Positions 1-10,131 of a stretch of 64,000 bases of DNA are shown one piece after another. Numbering within the stretch: the stretch's first letter is position 1; each line of letters begins with the position of its first letter. The notes beneath the pieces are model-generated. The model saw only the letters and a program-made list of their open reading frames with translations, ran no database searches and was not told the DNA's origin. The DNA is from Selaginella moellendorffii (taxonomy: Eukaryota > Streptophyta > Lycopodiopsida > Selaginellales > Selaginellaceae). Location of the stretch: positions 573,442 through 637,441 of the forward strand of contig NW_003314343.1 in assembly GCF_000143415.4 (NCBI RefSeq), in the 5' to 3' direction. The position numbers and the translations under genes were made by a program.

Positions 1-33
1 ACCACCCTCTTTCCAATTTGATCCTACATATGT

Positions 34-645
34 TTGCAATATATTTTTGCAAATGTTGCACCTTCTAGAATATCATGCTTGTTCAAATGCTCCAGGCATG
101 TATATAGATATTTCTCAATAGATTATTTTGCCTTAGGAGGTCGTGTAAGATATCCTAATGAAATTTATCCTACTTTAGACTATCCTGAAGGCTTACCTCA
201 TGAAAGAGGTCTACCAAATAATATTCATAATATTATTGAATATGATACTTTGCAATGTTGGCCATATTGCACACAATTAATAAATGGCCCTTTAGAGTTT
301 CTTGGTACACATATAATAAATGGAAATAGTTTGATATCAACAAATAACAAATTTAGAGCAAGTTTAAGGAATTGTAATCTTGTAATCGAGATTGAAAATA
401 ACCATAGAACTATATGGTCTACAATGTCTTATAGTTATGACACATTTTGTTATCTTCATCTCCAACTTGATGGTCATTTACTTATAATAGATGATAAAAA
501 AAATATTATATGGAAAAATAATATCTTTTGCAAAAGTTGTTTAATATTTTCTATTGTAACTATGGAAGATGATGGATATTTAACAGTGACTTCTTCTTTA
601 AATGGTCATAAAACTTTATTGTGGACAAGTAAACCTAACATCTAA
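34..645 (+). CDS. Bulb-type (mannose-binding) lectin protein, 3' part
   Basis: The open frame runs in from near the window edge to a TAA at 643-645, so the true start may lie outside. The C-terminal 120 residues look like a bulb-type lectin (B_lectin) fold: the run around residues 108-175 has the layout 'N-x-L-I-S-T-N...F-x-A-S-L...N-L-V-I...I-W-S-T', then 'L-Q-L-D-G-H-L-L-I-I-D' and 'I-I-W-K-N', then a third strand set ending 'L-L-W-T-S'. These match the three-fold pseudo-repeat of monocot mannose-binding lectins, but the sugar-binding QxDxNxVxY signature is degenerate (L-Q-L-D-G-H-L-L-I-I-D), so carbohydrate binding may be lost. The N-terminal 90 residues are not recognised. The gene ends about 590 bp left of Element A. 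It could be a decayed paralogue, since no signal peptide is visible in the part present. Confidence 0.55.
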   Translation: MQYIFANVAPSRISCLFKCSRHVYRYFSIDYFALGGRVRYPNEIYPTLDYPEGLPHERGLPNNIHNIIEYDTLQCWPYCTQLINGPLEFLGTHIINGNSLISTNNKFRASLRNCNLVIEIENNHRTIWSTMSYSYDTFCYLHLQLDGHLLIIDDKKNIIWKNNIFCKSCLIFSIVTMEDDGYLTVTSSLNGHKTLLWTSKPNI

Positions 646-1232
646 ATTTCAAATTATATATTTAAATATTAAAAATATTTTATTATCATAAAACTTTTCT
701 CCATTTTATGTTGCAATGATTACAATAGTGAAAAACTACTATTGGGAAAAGTAGATACACCATATATAAACCAATCAAGAGCCCTATCAACAAAAGAGCA
801 TATATTCTTAAGGATGCATTGACTAATTTTGAAACTTATATCCATCTTGAAATTATGGAATCTAATTGCCACAATATCTTATGATTACACAAGTTCTTTT
901 TGCTCCTAAGCAGTTCCAAGGTAGTTTAGTAGAGTTTTATGCATTCAAAAAGTTTTTACATGCAAAACAGCCACAATTTTCATTAGCAAAGGTCACAATC
1001 AGTCACATAAACATTGTCTTGAGCCATTATGGTGATAAACATTATTCTTATAGCATTTCATTTCACCAATTAAGCTCTTTTTCAATCTCCTGACCATTTA
1101 AAACATCACTCTATCACTGCTTAGAACTCTGTGTGCTTATTAGAATGAACTTTTAGTGGGTTTTGATTTCTCAAAAGCTGGAAGATGAAGAAAAGATAAA
1201 TATTTGTTAGTAGTAGCACCATCACCAATAAA
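646..1232. other. AT-rich intergenic spacer
   Basis: Sequence between the lectin stop and the left terminus of Element A. It is AT-rich. No gene or repeat could be supported; short open frames here have no recognisable features. Confidence 0.5.
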
Positions 1233-1254
1233 GCTCTATTTCGTTAAAGTGGGA
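1233..1254 (+). repeat. Element A left terminal inverted repeat
   Basis: Starts GCTCTATTTCG and ends AAAGTGGGA. It is an exact inverted match of 14800-14821. Similarity outside it stops at once on both sides, and inside it only a weak match continues (both arms have a second GGGA-type motif about 20-30 bp further in). Confidence 0.75.
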
Positions 1255-3987
1255 ATTGTCATTATCCCACTTGTAAAATAAGGTTTCCAAACCTTTATAT
1301 AGTATATAAATATAACAAAATTCAACTGCATTGAGGCACATGCCATTTTATTTTAAACAAGGAAATGTCTACTCAATCACTTCTCCTCCCCCTGCCACTG
1401 CTTCACCTCTCTCTTCTCCTTGTCATCGTCGTCCAATTTCTTTCCATCCTTTTAATATTGGCTTAGTTGCTCCGAGTCTAGGTGGAGCCCAAGTCCCCAT
1501 TCAATCTTTACTTTCCCCTTATTAATAAAACAACTTCGTAGACTTCCAATAACATGCTGTAACACTTCTAGTATAATGCAAATCCTCTCAAAGAATTGTC
1601 TTTTAATATTAATACAATGGCATGGAACCCCATGCCATAATAAGTTACATTTTTAAATAAATACATGCCATCTCAGACTGTTATTTTTTGCCTCCAACGC
1701 CTATACAATAATCTTGGAATTTCATCACTCTCCACACTATCAGGATTTAAACCTAATAGTAATGCCATCTCTTCTCTAATACGTCCACGCTCATGTTCAG
1801 TGGTCGAAGAACCCATCCGGTTGAGCAGATTATGGAGATGCGGATAGTGTTTGGCTAGACAATATACATGCCATAAATGATGACTGGTGTTTGTCCGATC
1901 AAATGGCTTCTGATATACCGTTCCATCTGCCATTTGGTTGATTTCTGCAGCCACCTCCTGGACTGGCCGGTTCTCTATCACCATCGCTTCAAGCCGTTTT
2001 GCAAGGTCCCCCAGAACATACGGTTTCTTCTCCCTAGTTTCCATACTGCAAGAGATGGGGTGCACTGCATATGTGTGCGTGTTCGTTGCAGTTTTAATCG
2101 GCGAGTCATCGATGATGAGGATTTCACTTGACCTAGCAGTCCGGTTCATCACTACAGCCTCTGCCTTGACGAAGATGGGCCTGCTACCCCTCACATGGAC
2201 CATAGTCAAGCAATCCTCCTACGTTAGGAGAAAGTCAAATGGTAATATTACTCGCGTTTGATCGTGCATCATCTGTAGCAACGTTAATGCATTGTGGCGC
2301 ATCATGGATGTCCAAACTCCCAATTGCAAATTGAACCCGACCCTCTGTTTTAAGTGTCGCATGGTCATTATTAGATCCCGCAGTTTCTCCCGTGTGATTA
2401 ATGTGAATCTGTCTCTTTTGACCAACTTGCGACCGCAGGTTTTGGAGGGTGCAGTGACATTCGAGGACGAGCCACGCTCATGGGAGAAAAGGACACCGTT
2501 CAGATCAAAAACGATACAGTACTTTCGCCGTGACTCTGAAATGAAATGCGTCAGCATAAAAAATGGTACAAGTCAATTTTACCATCTACAATATTAGCGA
2601 ATGGTGCTCCCGATGGTCGTTCAGAGGGTTTTGGTTGAGGAAACGTGAAGGGCGGAAATACTCTCCTCTGCAATGTGGGGTCAATCGCATCCGATGGCGT
2701 GTGGGCACATGCCATTTCAGCTGTAGACTCTGGTACAACTGGCTCAACAGTGGCATGGGGTGGTTCCGATGGCGTGTGATCACACGCCATTTCAGCTGGT
2801 GCCTCCGTTGGCAAAGTGGACACGACCGAACAGGCAGCAGGGGCGGTGTAGGGAGGTTCCAACAGCGCGTAGTCAGACGATTGGGTACACGTTGGAAATG
2901 AGGATACGACCGGCTCGGCGGCTGGGGCGGCCTCATGCGGGTCCAATGGCGCCTGGTCACCGTCAGTTGGATACGTGGACAAGATTGACTCAGTGGTATG
3001 GGCAGCATCAAGTGGAGCGTGGTCAGCTTGCTTGGCGTTGATATGGATAGTAGCCTCCACCAGCTCTGATGACTCTTGCAGGCAAGTAGAGTCCACTGGC
3101 GGATCCATATGCATGTCCAAATATCTCCCTTCGATTGAGATGGTCTCCTCCCGTGCTACTAAAAACAAACTCATTAGCACATTGAATCGACTATACTGTA
3201 TTTACCATCAACTGCTATTGAGGAACTAGGACCGATATCACTTGGGCGCACTGCTGATTCTGAAGGATTGGACATACGTTTCGACCCTTGCTTGGCACTA
3301 TCCTTCCTCGACACTAAAGGCTAGAGTTTGTATCTTAATTCAACTGAATAATCTCTACTTACCATTTCTTCTGCGACCTACATGGACAATGTTAGAAATG
3401 GTAAAAGGTTAGGAATGGATGTACTATTATTTACCTGATGGTTTGTCTTGTATGACCTTCCTCCGCTGCTCTTTGGCCACCTCAGGCTGGCCATCGTCGT
3501 CATCATCGTCATCGTCGTTATTGTGATCGTCACCATTGTGAGGACCATCCAAGTCCTCTTCGTCCTCCTCTTCTTCATCCTCCTCTTTCTTCGTCCTCCT
3601 CTTCGTCCTTCTGCTCTTCCTGCTCATTATCTTTCTCTGGCTCCTCATCCCCCTCTTGCATTTCTTCCATAGGCTGCTCAGGCTGGATTGCTTGTTTTTC
3701 CAGGACCATCTTGGAAAAATCATCTGGCCGAGTCTCCATCTCAAAATACAAGACATCCATAACCTGTTTTAGTGCGTGACCTAGGACCGTATCCTCACCC
3801 GACTGTCTTAACATGGTTTCTGCACGTTCTTGCACCCTTCGAAGACGACGAGATGAGAAAAACGTGGCCCTGACTTGAAAAGCATCCCTCATCCATTGTA
3901 CCTCTCCATTGAGATTGGGGAAGGGGAGTCTGCCATAGGAATCTGAGTCAGAAGGTGGTGACTGGCTCCTTTCACTCAGCCCTTGAT

Positions 3988-4034
3988 CTGCAATGAATGG
4001 CATGAGCACACACGCCATAACCGCGAGGCATTAC
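3988..4034 (-). other. 47-nt intron built around the Element A palindrome
   Basis: Intron 6 of the ParB-MTase-HAD gene. It has a GTAATG donor and a TTGCAG acceptor, and palindrome copy 3997-4018 fills nearly half of it. Splicing joins 'KKGNEKMI' to 'DQGLSERSQS' in frame. Confidence 0.7.
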
Positions 4035-4178
4035 CTATCATCTTTTCGTTGCCCTTCTTCCTTTTCGAATCAAACGCCTCTGATCCCGACGACTGTCCAA
4101 CGTGCTTTCGCTTTTTATGACCACTGTCAGTTTGAGCTTGGCTGGTGCTTGCCTGTTTTGCCTTTGAAGAAGTGTCTC

Positions 4179-4227
4179 CTGCAAGGAATGGCATGAGACC
4201 ACACGCCATTGCAAATATAATTTGTAC
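4179..4227 (-). other. 49-nt intron built around the Element A palindrome
   Basis: Intron 5 of the same gene. It has a GTACAA donor and a TTGCAG acceptor and contains palindrome copy 4188-4209. Flanking codons join 'NRKKG' to 'GDTSSKAKQ' in frame. Confidence 0.7.
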
Positions 4228-4317
4228 CTCCTTTTTTCCTATTGCTTGTCTGTTTGTCCTTCTTCGACGCGCCACCAGTGCGCTTTTCAGTCCTCGTGTC
4301 TGAATATTCACAACGAT

Positions 4318-4355
4318 CTATAATCAAAATGGCGTGAGGCCTCACGTGACCTTAC
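4318..4355 (-). other. 38-nt intron built around the Element A palindrome
   Basis: Intron 4 of the same gene. It has a GTAAGG donor and a TTATAG acceptor. Palindrome copy 4329-4350 occupies 22 of the 38 nt. The reading frame is kept across the junction. Confidence 0.65.
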
Positions 4356-5789
4356 CTTGTGCAGGTTGTGACCTCGGCCTAACATCAGTAGCTGTTAACG
4401 CCGTTTCAGCATCTGGGGGTGGCCACGCTCCTGCATACAGAGCTTGTGAGATAACATTTAAACTTAAAGTGCGTACTCACCAGGTTCGTAGAGAAGATAC
4501 TGTTTTTCTTTGGCAACTGTAATTATATGCTCCATTGAAGTCACCTCTTCAATGGAGTTTGTCACCGCAACACACGGGACACCCTTGAGTAGTGCGGCTC
4601 GAAAGAATAGTCCGCCGCAGTTGTACTCGACAACACATTTGCCCTTGGAGTCACCCGCTATTGCGTTGAAGACCCAGCTGAGCATTTCCCATGCTGCACC
4701 TAGAGCTTTCTTTGGATTCGAAAGCTCCATAGCCGTCTTCAGTTCCTCAGGCACGGGTAAATTGACCTCCCTCAGATCAATTCGATCGGCTTTGTTGAAC
4801 GAAGCTGGGAAGTCACTCCAGTCCCACTCTGCTGCAGGACCAATAACAAGGGCGACTGTGAAGATGCGGACATTCGTCGGTATCTTCTTCTTAGCCATTA
4901 TCCCATGGATCTCCCGCATCTCCTTGCCTTTCAACCGAGCCTTCACCTCGTTCAAGGCCTTCCAGAACTTGTGATAGGATTCGGAGTCGTAGATCATATA
5001 GTGGACTGAAGATTCCACCTCCGCAAGTCCCACCATTAAGTCAATGATGGAGCTGACTTCGTCTGCATGAGTGATCTCCTCGTTTGTGAAGTCCATCACA
5101 CAAAAGATGTTCTTGACCTGCTCATCTCCGCGGGAAACGATGCTCCTCCACCTTTGATCCTCATCCGAATTCACGTATACCCGGTAAGGTTCTCGATAGG
5201 CCTCTACTGCGGGGTCGAGCTGTTTCTAAAGCCGGCGGTCGACATCCCTCTTAATGAAATTTGGATACTGATCCAACTTCTCAGCTTTACTTTTCGTGGC
5301 ATCCCGCAGCAGATCGATGAACTTGGGGGCCCCCTTCACGTACTCGTCGATGTCTTCATTTGACAAGTCTAGCTCTTCCATCATCTCTTGTGTGGTGTCG
5401 ATGCTCACCCTCGCCACGGCCACTTGCTCGAAGATCCAATCCTTCAATAGCGCACGAGCTCTCAGAGTCGTGCACAAGTCCTCGTATGTCACAATATGGC
5501 CGGGAGTCATTTTGGTCTTGTTAAAGACTACCTCACTACGTAGAAGAGCATTAGCCACTGTCAGAAGGTCGTGGTCGTCTAGAGACCGCGAGAAACGCAA
5601 GGCGTTGAGCTTCAAATCATTGGGCTTCCGGCCGTCCTCCACACCCATTGAGTTTAGCAACTCCCCGTCATGGTACCTCCTTAGCACATCTACCCATTTG
5701 TCAAAAACAACTTTTGTCGCGAGTAGAATGTTATGGATGCTGAGTGTGTCATTGACCCCCAGTGTTTTTGAGAGAAGACTCGAGAATTC

Positions 5790-5843
5790 CTGCAATGGAA
5801 ATGGCGTGAGGCCACATGCTATGCCACATGCAACGAGGCTTAC
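5790..5843 (-). other. 54-nt intron built around the Element A palindrome
   Basis: Intron 2 of the same gene. It has a GTAAGC donor and a TTGCAG acceptor and contains palindrome copy 5801-5822. It follows an open frame apart from the TAA at 5874-5876 and joins the next exon in phase 0. Confidence 0.65.
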
Positions 5844-7022
5844 CTGCCAGGCGCTAGTTGCTATTGCACGTCCTTATCCTGGTTTTTGTGGCTTCTTCAG
5901 TTGAACCCAGAGCTTCCGTGTTCGTGCCAATGTCTCGTGCAGACCCGATTTGTAGCACGTTTCTTGCTTGACATTCTGCGCGTGGGAGATGTATATGATA
6001 GATCGGAGGGGCGAGTTGCCTTTTATCAGGCGGACAACTCTTGTCTTGAAGACTTTCTTCACCTCCTCGCCCACCATAATATCCACAACTATCTGTTGCA
6101 TCGCCAAGCTAGAATGCTGCCCGGAGACGGCATAGAACCGGATGTTCTGATCGTCCAACACCTTCCTATTGATCAAGTCTGGAAACCTCGTCTCGCCCTT
6201 CATTGTTCGGTAGTAGGGGATCACGTCTGCGATGTCGGGTGTTACTGGACTTGCCAGCATCTTCTGCTTCAGTTTCTCCACCCACTCATCAGATACTAGC
6301 CTGTGGTTGTATTTGCTTTGGATCTCGATACGGCTCACGTCGATTGTATATACTTTGTTGGAATAGTAACAAGTACTATTATCTGCAACGATTTTTGCTG
6401 CCTCTTCTTGCTCTTTCTGCTCTTTGCGGCTCTTCTTTTTGGTGGGTGTAGTGTTCGAACCCGAGGCAATGGCATCACCAAGTAGCTTCTTTTTTGGAGC
6501 AGCAGAGTCGGACGTCGGCTTGAGCTTGACCACCCTTTTCTGCTTCGGGGTAGTTTCCAGATCAACCCCCTTCCCCTTCGCTTCGCAAACTGGAGGCACT
6601 CTCAACGGCTCAATGTTGGAATATAGTTTTTGAACATCGCCGTAGGTGAGGTCCGTGGATTCCATGTGATCTTCATAGACCCGCAGCGTCTTTGAAATTG
6701 TGGGCCTCCTGGACAACCTCTCCCTAGCTCCCTCTAGGAATTCCTCATAGCTGCTGCCCCCCTCCGGGAAGCCGCTAGGATGTGCAAGGTGGATCTTGAA
6801 GGCGGACGCTGTCTCTACCACAAGTGCCAGTCCATATTCTTGCATGGAACTGCATGGAGTGTCTGTCACTTGGATGAGGATCCCCATGCATTCTTTTCTC
6901 CCACCATCTGTGTTGTACAGCATCAGATCCTCGCCTTCCATCTCGAAAGTCCAACTGGTGAGCTCCTCCCCCTTCTCTGCATCCACATTGACAGTGGCTG
7001 GAAGAAGAACGCAATTCCTCGC

Positions 7023-7261
7023 CTGTTCAGAAATGCACAACAATTAGAGCTGACAGATGAAAAGCTAGCAGCTAGAAATAACGTGAGGCCACACGCCATT
7101 CACCACTGCATCAGATGTCTTGAGGCTGCATCCTAAGATGGCGTGAGGCTACACGCCATCTGTAACCGGACTGCACTCGAGAGCCCAATCGGTGCATGCC
7201 AATGTTGCTACTGAATGGCATGTGGCCTCATGCCATTTTCTACTTCGTCTAAAAGACTTAC
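7023..7261 (-). other. First intron with three palindrome copies
   Basis: The start codon ATG (7264-7262) is followed directly by GTAAGT. The acceptor is AACAG at 7023, giving a protein that begins M-A-R-N-C. Copies 7078-7099, 7138-7159 and 7215-7236 lie inside. Element B has the same design: a start exon of only four codons followed by an intron. Confidence 0.55.
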
Positions 7262-7476
7262 CATTTGAAGCCGAATGGAGGCCGTGACAATCGAGGCCGG
7301 ACTCGCTGGCGAATGTGCACTGTGTGTGCAGCAGATTGTAGCAGCAAGGCTACTCTACCACTTACAGTTGGAGAGTGGCGCTGAAATCTCCCGGGACGCC
7401 AAGTGGGCTGCGTGTGGGTGGCGGAGTGGGCGGCGGAGTTGGCGGCGAAGTTACAAACTGGGTGTGTCTTGAAGTG

Positions 7477-7660
7477 GACGCCGATGCACACGAGCGCGAT
7501 GCGAGCGCGAGTGTGATGCAAGCGCGAGTGGACGCCGATGCACACGAGAAACCTGTAGAGAAGTGAGCGTGATCGCGAGTGGGAGCGCGATGCGAGCGGG
7601 AGCGCGAGTGTGATGCGAGCGCGAGCGCGAGTGTGCGAGCGCGAGTACAAAGCAAAATGC
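7477..7660. repeat. GCGAGCGCGAGTG-type tandem repeat
   Basis: Imperfect 6-12 bp units of GCGAGC, GCGAGT and GTGATGC sit just upstream of the cargo gene start. Element B has a different tandem repeat at the equivalent place (53190-53410). Confidence 0.75.
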
Positions 7661-7959
7661 AAAACCTAACCTCACACGCGCGAAATGTCACAACGGTTGG
7701 TAATCCCGCCACGTCATCATTCCTCGGACTTGGGCGCCACCATTAATTTCTGGATTGCCGCGCGCATGCAAGCACGCAAAATCCAAAAGAAATCCGCAAC
7801 GTCATCATTCCTCGGATTGCATGCACGCGAAATCCAAAAGAAAGATCATGATTGGGATATCATTTAATACCCTCGCTATATTTATACCATGCATGATTGG
7901 ATATTCCAAAGCATCTTGTATTTCCAAAAATGGCAGATGTTCAGCTAAATAAAGAAATT

Positions 7960-9275
7960 CTATCTGTTTCTATTTTTCTCTCAAATCAATATTATAGCGT
8001 GTGGGCTCATGCAATTTTAAACCAAAGAAACCCAAAAAAAGTTGGACCCAAAATATTTTGAAAAAACCCGAAAAACCCTAAACATTTTAAACCCAAAAAT
8101 CCAGGCGTCCTGTGGCGTTATTCCTTCAATGGCGTGTGGGCGCATGCCATTTTCAGGGCCAAATGCTGAATGGAGAAAAATTCCCTTTCAGTGCAAATGC
8201 TGCAAGAGGCAGATGCCGAGCACAAAGGACTGTAACTACCTCACATGACACAGATAAACTTTTCTCTATTTAGCAAAGATAAACTTTATAGCGTGTGGGC
8301 TCATGCAATTTTGAACCCAAAAAATGCACTAAAAAATTCTCGGCGTCATTTGGCATTATCTCTTGAATGGCGTGGGGCCGCATGCCATTTTCAGGGGCAC
8401 ATAGGAGTATATTCCTAGGATATTCTGACACGAGAATGGTATACAATGTCTTTCTTGATGACCCTGCAAAGAAGCATCTCGATCGGACACCACATGAGAC
8501 CACACGAGCCTTACAATGTTTCAGGGGCATTTGCCATAGATCCGACCGTTATTTTGCTCCAAGATTTTACAGTTTGGTGTGCATTGACCTTTCCATCGAA
8601 ACTGCAAAGGGACATCACAATCAGATGCGGGATCACAAGAAACTAACTTCACTAACTCTGGTTTCACCAAGATCTACGTAAGGAGTTATGAAATGAAAGG
8701 ACCCTCTCTATTGAAATGTGTTTATGGTCCTAGGGGCATTGTGACATATCAAAGGATTTTGCATCAAGTTCTATATTTGCATGTTTATCAAGCTACTGAA
8801 TTGCTAAACCCTAAACCCTAAACCCTAAACCCTAAACATGTGGCAAATGCTGCGTGAAGAAAGATGCCCTTTCTGGGCAAATGCTGTAAGAGGCAGATGC
8901 CGAGCAGATGTATCTCAGGCTAGCGAAGGGGACAAACGAAAGCTAGCTATAAACATGACGGGATGCAAATAGATTACTAGGCTGGTCCTACGAAAATCAA
9001 AAACCATAATTGAAAACATTGAAAATGCAAAAAGAAAGGTTTATAATATTTTTGAATTTTAGGCAACCAAAGGAATGTAAGTAGGGCATGTGTTTGTAAG
9101 TTTAAAAATGCCTCAACCACTTAAATTCCCAAGTAAATAAAGCTGTTTCTATTTTTAGTACAGGTAAACTTTATAGCGTGTGGGCTCATGCAATTTTGAA
9201 CCCAAAAATGCACCAAAAAATGCTCGACTAGCATTATTCTTTGAATGGCGTGTGGCCTTATATTGCCATAAATGG
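7960..9275 (+). repeat. Three dispersed copies of a roughly 120-200 bp unit
   Basis: Copies at about 7960-8160, 8262-8400 and 9150-9270. Each has the order 'aaactttATAGCGTGTGGGCTCATGC', an A-rich 'aacccaaaaaatgca' stretch, a 'gcgtcatttggcattat'-like stretch, and then a second palindrome. The unit is therefore a pair of palindromes about 90-130 bp apart. 'gctgcaagaggcagatgccgagca' near 8198 also recurs at 8884. Confidence 0.7.
8804..8837 (+). repeat. Interstitial telomere-type run (CTAAACC)n
   Basis: Nearly five perfect copies of the plant telomere heptamer lie in the divergent region of Element A. Teloboxes (AAACCCTA) are known elements of plant promoters, so a regulatory role is as likely as a telomeric relic. 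Confidence 0.85.
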
Positions 9276-9635
9276 ACGTACACACACAACATAATTATTC
9301 CTTTACACGGCGAATAATCTTGGCGCGGATCGCTGACATGGCATGGCAAAGTTCGAATCACTGACATGGCACAGCTGGATCGAGGCAAGGACATGATGTG
9401 ACAAAGTTCAACCTCCGACAGCAAAGTCTAGAAGCTACTCAGTTTGAAATTTGTCAGAGGAATCATAAGATCTGGTTTGTCAGAGGATTTGATGTGACGT
9501 TCAAGCGTGTGTTATTTTTGAATTCTCGAACTCATTCCTAGGTCTATCATTTTTGTGCGCCGTGTTCTTGGTTCCGCTAAGCGCAATGAGCGCTGCTTGT
9601 GTAAGCGGCGTTGTGGGCTGTGGTTTATGCGTCTA

Positions 9636-9778
9636 CGAGCGGTTGCGGCATTGCGAGCGCCATTGCGAGCGGCAGTTTATGCGAGTGGCAGTTTGTGCGA
9701 GCGGCGCTACGAGCAGTTGCGGTGTTGCGAGCGGCGCTACGAGTAGTTGCGGTGTTGCGAGCGGCACTGTCTTTGGTG
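9636..9778 (+). repeat. GCGAGCGGC-type 30-bp tandem repeats
   Basis: Units of about 30 bp ('gcgagcggcgctacgag' then 'agttgcggtgtt') repeat two to three times after shorter GCGAGCGCCATT units. Open frames across this stretch are repeat artefacts. Confidence 0.75.
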
Positions 9779-10131
9779 TGGCTACTGCTTCCTCTTGATA
9801 TTCGGCACTTGTGCTTCCTGGTATGTTCACCATGGAATGGCTTAGGACCACATTTAGAAATGGCATGAGGCCACATGCCATCTTGGGCCCTTGCAATTTC
9901 ATAGCTAGCGTATTGTCATGTATGTTTTTACTTGCCTGCAGCTGTGTGTATATCAAGATGGCATGAGGCCTCATGCCAATTTTGTGAATGCGAAATTTCA
10001 CGTGGGTGTCAATAGCATGTTTGAATAATGGCATGTGGCCTCATGCTATTGAGGTTGTTTGGTATGTTATGATTTAGGCCATTCTCCAATCATTTTTTGT
10101 ATGGTCTTAACTTCTTTTCTGCACTTTCAGA

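Larger units (their letters stand above)
1673..7264 (-). pseudogene. ParB/Srx-like + DNA-methyltransferase-like + FCP1-type HAD fusion gene (Element A cargo)
   Basis: I read one 12-exon minus-strand gene, about 1,630 codons: 7264-7262, 7022-5844, 5789-4481, 4442-4356, 4317-4228, 4178-4035, 3987-3435, 3377-3363, 3313-3206, 3158-2583, 2535-2252, 2218-1673. Every junction is GT-AG and keeps the frame. Domains: unknown N-terminus (about 1-130); ParB/Srx-like domain (about 225-315) with 'IDVSRIEI' and the loop 'SGQHSSLAM'; helical linker (395-580); methyltransferase-like region (585-830) in beta-class order, with a degenerate DPPY position ('MDFTNEE') and a degenerate SAM loop ('EYNCGGLFFRAALLKG'); basic then very acidic linker; Pro-rich segment; FCP1/NIF-type HAD domain with 'VFDLNGVL' (the second Asp of DxD is Asn) and 'LIIDDSPIK'. 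Lesions: in-frame TAA 5874-5876, in-frame TAG 5226-5228, and a 1-nt frameshift in the acidic purine run near 3580-3640. Catalysis by both enzyme domains is doubtful. Element B has a homologous ParB-MTase protein without HAD. Confidence 0.7.
7265..10131. promoter_or_regulatory. Divergent control region of Element A
   Basis: Separates the minus-strand cargo gene from the plus-strand transposase gene. It holds GCGAGCGCGAGTG-type tandem repeats (7477-7660), three copies of an A-rich unit with a palindrome, a telomere-like CCCTAAA run, GCGAGCGGC repeats and at least nine palindromes. Long Arg/His-rich or Ser-rich open frames here come from the tandem repeats. The transposase start is preceded by a pyrimidine-rich CAG acceptor at 10128-10130, so a 5'-leader intron is likely. 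Promoter function is inferred from position; no TATA box was assigned. Confidence 0.5.

Noticed and set aside
7258-7712. Arg/His/Ala-rich minus-strand frames of 74-134 aa
   Set aside because: They translate the GCGAGC tandem repeat in several frames at once; only the last ATG before the GTAAGT donor at 7261 fits the gene.
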